NCBI GenBank assembly: GCA_023139025.1
Contig: JAGLOH010000157.1
Span: 1 to 5,602 of the forward strand
Length of the DNA stretch: 5,602 bases
From: Candidatus Heimdallarchaeota archaeon
Lineage (GTDB): Archaea > Asgardarchaeota > Heimdallarchaeia > Heimdallarchaeales > Heimdallarchaeaceae
Direction of reading: 5' to 3'
The notes under the pieces were generated by a model. The model worked only from the letters and a program-made list of their open reading frames with translations. It ran no database searches and had not been told where the DNA came from. This document shows, piece after piece, positions 1 to 4,693 of the stretch. Every line of letters begins with the position of its first letter. Positions within the stretch are counted from its first letter, which is position 1. Position numbers and translations under genes: made by a program.

Positions 1-2
1 AA

Positions 3-473
3 AGGATGTTACATGTATATGGTAAAGATGGAAAGATTCCAGAATTCAGTGAATTAGTTGGAAATCCAATTCCTGCAAAACCTATTCATCAATTCATAGA
101 AGTTGATTTTTCAATCCCAGGATGTCCAGTTGCTAAGGAAAATTTCATTCCAATATATACAAAATTAATTAGTGGTTTAAAGCCATCTAAATATCCTTAT
201 CCTGTATGCATTGAATGTAAATTCCAAGGAAATGATTGCTTCTTATTACACGGAGAATACTGTTTAGGCCCAGTTACAGCTGGAGGTTGTGATGCATGTT
301 GTCCTACCTTTGGTGTTCCTTGTGTTGGATGCTTTGGAGCATACGAAGGAGCAAACTTTGAATCAATGATTGAGAAGTTGATTGAAATTGGTTTAACTGA
401 AGAAGATGCGAAAAGGAAGCTGATGATGTTTGGAGGCGAAGCCACAGAGCTAGCTTTAAAGGGTGAAAAATGA
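3..473 (+). CDS. hydD: [NiFe] hydrogenase small (delta) subunit, group 3b type, 5' end cut off by the window
   Basis: This is the C-terminal part of the iron-sulfur electron-transfer subunit of a soluble [NiFe] hydrogenase, which passes electrons between the active site in the large subunit and the pyridine-nucleotide-linked subunits. The frame is open to the left edge, so the ATG at 6 is internal; compared with a remembered archaeal group 3b delta subunit of about 260 residues, roughly 100 N-terminal residues are missing, including the first CxxC of the proximal cluster. Numbering from the ATG at 6, PGCP (Cys40) is the last proximal ligand, and Cys68, 71, 78, 86, 95, 99, 106 and 109 are eight ligands for two further [4Fe-4S] clusters (CLGPVT, GVPCVGC). 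Cys98 is an additional cysteine. The stop TGA (471-473) overlaps the start of hydA, implying translational coupling. The D-A gene order and the sequence match Pyrococcus-type sulfhydrogenases. Family call is strong; subgroup 3b is well supported by pattern recall, not by a search. Confidence 0.93.
   Translation, partial: RMLHVYGKDGKIPEFSELVGNPIPAKPIHQFIEVDFSIPGCPVAKENFIPIYTKLISGLKPSKYPYPVCIECKFQGNDCFLLHGEYCLGPVTAGGCDACCPTFGVPCVGCFGAYEGANFESMIEKLIEIGLTEEDAKRKLMMFGGEATELALKGEK
461..466 (+). promoter_or_regulatory. Shine-Dalgarno site for hydA
   Basis: GGGTGA lies inside the end of hydD. It is 3 nt from the ATG at 470 and 6 nt from the ATG at 473, both in the same frame. The spacing favours the second ATG, which gives a 428-residue HydA. 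Confidence 0.6.
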
Positions 474-1759
474 TGAGTGAAAAAATAATTAGTGTAGATG
501 TGCTTGCTAGAGTTGAAGGAGATGGAGGAATTCAAGTATATACAAAAGATGGAAAAGTAGACAAGGTTCTTGTGGATATTTTCGAGGGACCAAGAATGAT
601 CGAAGCCCTTGTTAGAGGTAAAACTATTCATGAAAACATTTCTTTAGTAGCTAGAATTTGTGCAATTTGTACAGTATCTCATAGAAATGCTTCAATTAGT
701 GCGATTGAAAAAGCTCTCAAAGTAAAAGTTTCTGAAAAAACCCAATTACTTAGACATCTTTGGCATTATGCAGAATATATAGAAAGCCACGTGTTGCACG
801 TATATTATCTTGCACTACCAGATTTCTTTAAACAAGCTTCTGCTATTGCAATGCTTCCTACTCACACAGACACTGTAGTTGAAGCTGTAGTAATGAAGAA
901 ATATGGAACTGAATTGATGAAACTACTTCATGGAAGAAAAATCCATGGAGAAAATGCTCTGATTGGCGGTTTTGGAAGAGTTCCAACTGATGAAGAATTA
1001 GATTATTTTGCTGAAAAAGCAGTTGAATTTAAAGAAAAGGTTTCTGCTTTCATTGATGTTTGGGGTACATTACCAATTCCAGAATATTGTGAAAGAGAAA
1101 CTCAATTCATGTGCTGCAATCCAGCTGATGGCAAATTTGGTTTTGAAGGAGAAACAATTCTTATATCAACAGGAGAAGAATATCCTGTAGAGGATTATAA
1201 AAAACTGACAAATGAAAGAGTTGTCGAACATAGTTATGCTAAGAGATCAAAATACAACGATAAACCATTTACTGTTGGTGCATTAGCTAGATTAATCCTT
1301 ATTGGTGACAGACTTACTGGAGAAGCAAAAGAGAAATTCGACAAATACTACAATGATAAGTGGAAAGTTAATCCAATTTATAACAATATGGCACAATTGA
1401 TTGAAGCTCTCTGGTGCTTTGAACAAATACCTGGATTGATAGAACGAATCAAAGCTTTACCAGATTCTGAACTAGTAACTGATTACGAAATGGATGGTAA
1501 AGGAACAGCTGCTGTGGAAGCTCCAAGAGGAACTTTATACCACACCTATGATATCAAAGATCGAAAAATCGAACATGCAGACATTATCACTCCTACTGCA
1601 CAGTTCTTAGATGATGTTGAAGAATTCATCAGAGTTGCTGCAGAGAATCTTTTAGCTGAAAACAATCCAGATACTGAGCTTCAACTAGAAATGATTGCTC
1701 GTGCATATGATCCATGTATTTCTTGTAGTTGCCATATGGTTAAATTGGTGAAACAATAG
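473..1759 (+). CDS. hydA: [NiFe] hydrogenase large (alpha) subunit, group 3b / sulfhydrogenase type
   Basis: This is the catalytic subunit that binds the Ni-Fe(CN)2CO centre and interconverts H2 with protons and electrons in the cytoplasm. Numbering from the 428-residue start at 473: the RVEG motif with its conserved Glu is at 13-16, the N-terminal metal-binding motif RICAIC is at 61-66 (Cys63 and Cys66), and the C-terminal motif DPCISC followed two residues later by His421 has Cys415 and Cys418. The full-length C-terminal block (VEHS, EAPRG, DIITPTA, YDPCISC) closely resembles my recollection of Pyrococcus hydrogenase I alpha, also 428 residues. Seven residues (MVKLVKQ) follow His421 and would be the tail removed at maturation. 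A start at 470 (one residue longer) is possible. The gene overlaps hydD and ends in TAG directly next to the protease gene. No key residue is missing. NADP(H) dependence is inferred from the family, since the partner subunits are outside the window. Confidence 0.96.
   Translation: MSEKIISVDVLARVEGDGGIQVYTKDGKVDKVLVDIFEGPRMIEALVRGKTIHENISLVARICAICTVSHRNASISAIEKALKVKVSEKTQLLRHLWHYAEYIESHVLHVYYLALPDFFKQASAIAMLPTHTDTVVEAVVMKKYGTELMKLLHGRKIHGENALIGGFGRVPTDEELDYFAEKAVEFKEKVSAFIDVWGTLPIPEYCERETQFMCCNPADGKFGFEGETILISTGEEYPVEDYKKLTNERVVEHSYAKRSKYNDKPFTVGALARLILIGDRLTGEAKEKFDKYYNDKWKVNPIYNNMAQLIEALWCFEQIPGLIERIKALPDSELVTDYEMDGKGTAAVEAPRGTLYHTYDIKDRKIEHADIITPTAQFLDDVEEFIRVAAENLLAENNPDTELQLEMIARAYDPCISCSCHMVKLVKQ
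1747..1751 (+). promoter_or_regulatory. Shine-Dalgarno site supporting the TTG start of the protease
   Basis: GGTGA sits in the last codons of hydA, 8 nt before the TTG at 1760. This is good archaeal spacing. It is the main reason to accept a non-ATG start, because no in-frame ATG or GTG occurs before the conserved first strand of the protease. Confidence 0.6.
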
Positions 1760-2218
1760 TTGTCACCTTCCCACTCTTTTTTTCCCAACATTGAACTTTC
1801 CAGAATAGTTTTTTTTTGTTTTGGTAATAGAGATAGAGCAGATGATGCATTTGGTTTGATGGTAGCTGAGAAACTAGCGGAAATTTCTCCTAAGAGTGTT
1901 TTTTCTGAAGAAGTAGAGGATATATCTGTTTTTCTTGTTGATATCATAAGTAAGGACGTCTATGACGCAGTAGTAATTATAGATGCCATAGATTATGGAG
2001 CTAAACCAGGTTCATTGCTTGTAACAGCTGATATATCAGATTATATAAGACCTTTAACTAGTCATTCAATTCCTTTACCTCAGATAAAAGAGTTAGTTGA
2101 AATTCAAAAAAAGGAGTTCTTGTTTATAGGAGCTCAGGCTAAATCAGTTGAATTTATGCAATCCCCTTCTAATGAGATAAAAAGAGCAGTTAAAGAAGTA
2201 ATTGCTTTAATATCTTAA
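1760..2218 (+). CDS. Hydrogenase maturation endopeptidase (HycI/HybD family)
   Basis: This nickel-dependent protease clips the C-terminal tail of the hydrogenase large subunit after the Ni-Fe centre is inserted, here presumably HydA. It has 152 residues, normal for the family. The first strand and GN loop (VFFCFGN, 17-23) are followed by RADDAFG, where Asp29 occupies the position of the first Ni ligand of HybD (Glu16). Asp75 in VVIIDAIDYG corresponds to HybD Asp62, and His102 in LTSHSIPL to HybD His93, so all three metal ligands are present. The gene begins with TTG immediately after the hydA TAG and is in the same frame, so only that one stop codon separates the two. The only plausible start before the conserved core is this TTG, backed by GGTGA at 1747-1751. 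The N-terminal 15 residues (SPSHSFFPNIELS) are longer than usual before the first strand. Target specificity is inferred from adjacency. Confidence 0.9.
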   Translation: MSPSHSFFPNIELSRIVFFCFGNRDRADDAFGLMVAEKLAEISPKSVFSEEVEDISVFLVDIISKDVYDAVVIIDAIDYGAKPGSLLVTADISDYIRPLTSHSIPLPQIKELVEIQKKEFLFIGAQAKSVEFMQSPSNEIKRAVKEVIALIS

Positions 2219-2283
2219 CAAAACCTAATCATAAATTTCGTTGATAATCAATTATAAAACATGTGTTTATTAACCTACTAAAC

Positions 2284-2313
2284 AAAAAAATACTTTAAAA
2301 AGAGAAAAAAAAA
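2284..2313 (-). terminator. Probable terminator tracts of the GTPase operon
   Basis: A7 (2284-2290) and A9 (2305-2313) on the plus strand are T7 and T9 on the minus strand, 40-70 nt downstream of the GTPase stop codon. Archaeal RNA polymerase typically terminates at such U-rich tracts. No comparable T run follows the hydrogenase operon on the plus strand. Confidence 0.5.
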
Positions 2314-2329
2314 CGAAAATTTGATCCTT

Positions 2330-2360
2330 TTAGTTTCAAATTAAACTAATATTTAATTTG
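2330..2360 (-). repeat. Two overlapping inverted repeats at the GTPase stop codon
   Basis: CAAATTAAA (2337-2345) and TTTAATTTG (2352-2360) form a perfect 9-bp inverted repeat with a 6-nt loop, spanning the stop codon at 2353-2355. TTAGTTT (2330-2336) and AAACTAA (2343-2349) form a second, 7-bp inverted repeat that shares bases with the first, so only one can form at a time. They may assist termination or stabilise the 3' end; being AT-only apart from single G/C pairs, they are weak. Confidence 0.4.
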
Positions 2361-3294
2361 TAATTAGCAAGTCACAACTAAGTGTTGTTGAGATGTTCGT
2401 GTGAAAATTCTTTGAGACTGATTCCTTTACGTTTTCGTATAAGGTATAAAACTCATTTATATCCTCAAATGATTCTTCTGTTTGTATTTTCTCCAAAATG
2501 TTTGTAAATCCTGCTCTATCTATAAAATCCTCTTTAGAAATTACTAGAAGAGACATAGAGGAATGCGATATATGAAGCACTTTATGACCTTCATAGCTAA
2601 TCTCCTCTAGTAGATTTAATTTCTCACTTTCAGATTGTTCAAATTTCTTCTTATATATATCAATTGTACTCAGGACTTCATTTCTTTCTTGTGAATTATC
2701 ATGAATATGTGCTAAACTGCCTCCAATTTCTACGAAAATATCCAATGAGATTATGTTACTTTGGCCTATTCGCTTTTCGATAAATTGTTTTACAATTAAC
2801 CAATTCAGAGCATCTGAGAAGTACTCCCCTGATTTTACAGATATGAAGAAAAATCTGAAAGGGGAATCAAGAGATTTGAGCGCTATTTCATTTAATCTAA
2901 ATCCTTCAACAATTGAACTCATGACTCTCTCTTCATTTTCAACTAAATCCCATTTATTAGCTAAAAACAAAATAGGTGCTTTCTTATCTTCTATCCAAGA
3001 GAAACATTTCCAGAACCATTCAGCACTTTCTTCTAATTTAGATAAATCTGAAGCATCAAAAATGTATATTAACCCAGAGGACATTTTGATATAATTTTCC
3101 CAAATATGTGTTCTAAATGCCATGTGTCCCCCCAAATCCCAGATTTGTAAAGGAAGATTCTTATAAGATGCAAATTCTACATCCACTCCAAAAGTAGGTT
3201 GGGATGTAATGTGATTTCCTGTTAAAAGTCTCTGAGTGAAACATGTTTTTCCTGCACCTGGTAATCCAGTGATAGCTATAGTAGTTCTCTTCAT
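2353..3294 (-). CDS. Small GTPase of the Arf/Sar1 group with a C-terminal extra domain; His at the catalytic position
   Basis: This is a Ras-superfamily GTPase, likely a nucleotide-dependent switch. Numbering from the ATG at 3294 (313 residues): P-loop GLPGAGKT at 10-17, switch I Thr34 in PTFG, G3 DLGGH at 53-57, G4 NKWD at 113-116, and G5 SVK at 152-154. The G3 motif ends in His rather than the Gln of Ras and Arf, as in eukaryotic Sar1, and the stretch that follows (IWENY) also recalls Sar1/Arf. The G domain ends near residue 175. About 135 more residues alternate strand-like and helix-like segments (ISLDIFVEIGG, EISYEGHKVLHIS, SLLVIS, FTNILEKI), compatible with a longin or roadblock-like fold; that is inference. 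There is no membrane segment or prenylation motif. An ATG at 3303 is also possible, but AGAGGT directly abuts it, whereas it lies 9 nt from 3294. The gene follows the other GTPase closely and is cotranscribed with it. Confidence 0.9.
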   Translation of the reverse strand: MKRTTIAITGLPGAGKTCFTQRLLTGNHITSQPTFGVDVEFASYKNLPLQIWDLGGHMAFRTHIWENYIKMSSGLIYIFDASDLSKLEESAEWFWKCFSWIEDKKAPILFLANKWDLVENEERVMSSIVEGFRLNEIALKSLDSPFRFFFISVKSGEYFSDALNWLIVKQFIEKRIGQSNIISLDIFVEIGGSLAHIHDNSQERNEVLSTIDIYKKKFEQSESEKLNLLEEISYEGHKVLHISHSSMSLLVISKEDFIDRAGFTNILEKIQTEESFEDINEFYTLYENVKESVSKNFHTNISTTLSCDLLITN

Positions 3295-3303
3295 TTCAAC
3301 CAT

Positions 3304-3309
3304 ACCTCT
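3304..3309 (-). promoter_or_regulatory. Shine-Dalgarno site deciding the start of the downstream GTPase
   Basis: Read on the minus strand this is AGAGGT, overlapping the TAG stop of the upstream GTPase (3308-3310). It touches the ATG at 3303 but is 9 nt from the ATG at 3294, so the later start is preferred. Confidence 0.5.
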
Positions 3310-4210
3310 ATTTATTATTTAATTGCTTAAGAAGAGCGAAGTTCACTACTTCTTCTAATTGTTTTTTATATTTTTCAGGAGGATAAAAGTCATTATTTAT
3401 TAGCTGAGCTATAGATAGAGTTGCAGTTGAAAGGTCATCTTTGGATACACCATTATCAGCCCCAACAACTACACAATAATCTTTTTCTGTTCTAATACTT
3501 ACGGAATAATCTTGTATTGAGATCATGTTTTCATTTGCACCAAGATCTTTCATCTGAATGATGCATTTGTTAATGACTGTCTCAAATTCATTATTATTAT
3601 CAGTTATAGATGTCTTATATACAGTTTTATTATTCTGATCTAAGATCAATACAAAAGAGATTCTTGACTCCTCTTTGATAAAATCCACTAGTTTATTGAA
3701 CATCCATGAAATTGCATTATTTACATTTTCACCAGTTTTAGCAGATGTTTCCCATATTCTAAAGGATCTTTCAGGATATTGAGAAACGTTATCAAGTTTA
3801 AACATAGTTATTATTTCTTCAGTTGTTAGAAATGTGTCATCTTCATCTTTAAGATCTATTTTGTTAGCTAGAAACATTAGAACTGCTTTCTTAGAAAGTC
3901 TATGTGAGATATATTCAAACCATTTCTTTGCTTCTGCGAATTTGCTCCGGTCAAAAATGTCAAATACAAAAATAACTCCTTTTGCTAAAGTTGTATAATA
4001 TTGCCACATTGTTTCACGAAAGTGAAGTTGTCCTCCAACATCAATTGCTTGGAAATCCAAACCTCTGTATCTTAACTGCTCAATATTGATACCGATGGTG
4101 GTAAAAGTCTCAGTATATTTTTTTCCTGAGATATTTCTTAATAAAGTGGTTTTTCCTGCATTCTCTAAACCTAGTATCACAAAATTAACTGGTTGTTTTT
4201 TTATTCCCAT
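3308..4210 (-). CDS. Arf-like small GTPase with a C-terminal extra domain; Gln at the catalytic position
   Basis: This 300-residue protein has a complete GTPase domain very like eukaryotic Arf/Arl: P-loop GLENAGKTT at 14-22, switch I TTIGINIE with Thr38, G3 DVGGQ at 57-61 with the canonical catalytic Gln61, WQYY at 69-72, G4 NKID at 116-119, and G5 ETSAKTG with Ser156 to Lys158. It should bind and hydrolyse GTP. The G domain ends near residue 180. The remaining 120 residues have a repeating strand/helix pattern (ISFVLILDQNN, MISIQDYSVSI, DYCVVVGAD, TLSIAQLINNDF), suggestive of a longin/roadblock-like sensor or dimerisation fold; this is inferred from pattern only. The protein begins Met-Gly, as do myristoylated Arfs, though residue 6 is Gln rather than Ser or Thr. 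It stops in TAG just before the second GTPase, so the two form one operon. A weak GTGAGAG lies 7 nt upstream of the ATG. Family call is strong; cellular role is unknown. Confidence 0.93.
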   Translation of the reverse strand: MGIKKQPVNFVILGLENAGKTTLLRNISGKKYTETFTTIGINIEQLRYRGLDFQAIDVGGQLHFRETMWQYYTTLAKGVIFVFDIFDRSKFAEAKKWFEYISHRLSKKAVLMFLANKIDLKDEDDTFLTTEEIITMFKLDNVSQYPERSFRIWETSAKTGENVNNAISWMFNKLVDFIKEESRISFVLILDQNNKTVYKTSITDNNNEFETVINKCIIQMKDLGANENMISIQDYSVSIRTEKDYCVVVGADNGVSKDDLSTATLSIAQLINNDFYPPEKYKKQLEEVVNFALLKQLNNK

Positions 4211-4318
4211 TTATGCACTCTCACTGATATTATTTTCCTTAACTGTAATTGTAGTAGATATTTCAGATGACACTTCGCTTACCACTCTTACTAAATCTTT
4301 GATATCTTTGATTTTCAA
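4211..4318 (-). CDS. Possible small ORF directly upstream of the Arf-like GTPase (uncertain)
   Basis: A frame open from 4375 down to a TAA at 4211-4213 abuts the GTPase ATG (TAAATG) and is in the same frame as it. It holds 54 sense codons with no ATG or GTG near its 5' end. The earliest usable start is a TTG at 4318, giving 35 residues beginning MKIKDIKDLVRVVSEVSSEI, charged with a regular spacing of hydrophobic residues. The open part before the TTG (WEKEYRKRWEVNLN) also looks protein-like, so an unusual start or a decayed longer gene is possible. There is no good ribosome binding site (GGGAAG lies 12 nt before the TTG). I do not recognise the peptide. It could equally be untranslated leader. 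Confidence 0.25.
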   Translation of the reverse strand: MKIKDIKDLVRVVSEVSSEISTTITVKENNISESA

Positions 4319-4371
4319 GTTCAGATTGACTTCCCATCTCTTTCTATATTCTTTTTCCCAATCTATAATGC

Positions 4372-4380
4372 AATATTAAA
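4372..4380 (-). promoter_or_regulatory. Candidate TATA box of the GTPase operon
   Basis: On the minus strand this reads TTTAATATT, close to the archaeal TATA consensus. Transcription would begin near 4350, leaving a leader of about 140 nt to the Arf-like GTPase, or about 30 nt to the TTG at 4318. The region is so AT-rich that chance matches are easy. Confidence 0.3.
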
Positions 4381-4410
4381 TAATAACACTATATTGAAAG
4401 TGATGTGAAA

Positions 4411-4430
4411 AAACATGGAAAAATATGGAA
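4411..4430 (+). repeat. Imperfect tandem 10-bp repeat
   Basis: AAACATGGAA (4411-4420) is followed directly by AAATATGGAA (4421-4430), 9 of 10 bases identical. It lies 30-50 nt upstream of the candidate minus-strand TATA box, where an activator or operator site could sit on one helical face (10-bp period). Confidence 0.45.
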
Positions 4431-4527
4431 ACTACTTAGCTTTTAATAAATTCACTTAAAGGTTCTTCCCCTCTTAATAAATAGAAACACCCTATTGTGC
4501 AATAATTTCCTTATTTATTGTTTTTAG

Positions 4528-4543
4528 AATCATTTAATCATTA
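4528..4543 (+). repeat. Short direct repeat AATCATT, period 8
   Basis: AATCATT occurs at 4528-4534 and again at 4536-4542. It is AT-rich and in the spacer, and is weak evidence for a binding site on its own. Confidence 0.3.
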
Positions 4544-4629
4544 ATAACTAAACCCAACTTGCTATCAGTTTGAAATGATAGGTTACGGAGGGTTTGTGAT
4601 AAACATGAACTTTTTGTAATGACAATTGT

Positions 4630-4637
4630 TTTATATT
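4630..4637 (+). promoter_or_regulatory. Candidate TATA box of the molybdoenzyme gene
   Basis: TTTATATT fits the archaeal TATA consensus and is the best match upstream of the ATG at 4694. A transcription start near 4660 would leave a leader of about 35 nt that includes the ribosome binding site. If used, it rules out the longer in-frame start at 4619. Confidence 0.4.
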
Positions 4638-4654
4638 GCAAATCCTTATTAGAC

Positions 4655-4670
4655 TCTGGTATTCTGGTAT
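4655..4670 (+). repeat. Perfect tandem 8-bp repeat at the expected transcription start
   Basis: TCTGGTAT occurs twice with no gap (4655-4662, 4663-4670). It covers the position where transcription should start if the TATA box at 4630 is used, a typical place for a repressor to block initiation. A chance duplication is possible. Confidence 0.5.
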
Positions 4671-4680
4671 TGAGGGTTTC

Positions 4681-4686
4681 AGGAAG
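4681..4686 (+). promoter_or_regulatory. Shine-Dalgarno site of the molybdoenzyme gene
   Basis: AGGAAG lies 7 nt before the ATG at 4694 and 4 nt before an adjacent in-frame GTG at 4691. It favours 4694 over the upstream ATG at 4619, which has no such site at normal distance. Confidence 0.5.
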
Positions 4687-4693
4687 AAAAGTG

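Larger units (their letters stand above)
4319..4693. other. Divergent intergenic region without a supported gene
   Basis: This is the AT-rich spacer between the minus-strand GTPase operon and the plus-strand molybdoenzyme gene. It contains candidate TATA boxes for both directions, three short direct repeats and a small imperfect palindrome, TATTG-TG-CAATA, at 4493-4504. I see no tRNA, rRNA or convincing ORF. On the minus strand the GTPase frame continues upstream as short open pieces separated by stops (4436-4510 is one), none with a start codon. Confidence 0.6.

Noticed and set aside
197..631. Minus-strand open frame of 144 codons
   Set aside because: It lies opposite hydD and the start of hydA, which have clear family motifs; its translation has no recognisable pattern.
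1681..1947. Minus-strand open frame of 88 codons across the hydA/protease junction
   Set aside because: It is antisense to two well-supported genes, including the Ni-binding motif and the protease GN loop.
2753..3094. Plus-strand open frame inside the Sar1-like GTPase gene
   Set aside because: It is antisense to the G domain and has no own motifs or ribosome binding site.
4086..4379. Plus-strand open frame of 97 codons over the Arf-like GTPase start and spacer
   Set aside because: It is antisense to the P-loop region; its apparent hydrophobicity comes from AT-rich codons.
4492..4533. 13-codon minus-strand ORF starting ATG (MILKTINKEIIAQ)
   Set aside because: Too short, no ribosome binding site, AT-rich spacer.
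4605..4619. Tiny leader ORF (ATG AAC TTT TTG TAA) after GGAGGG
   Set aside because: Four codons with a 12-nt spacing from GGAGGG and lying upstream of the candidate TATA box; no attenuator structure seen.
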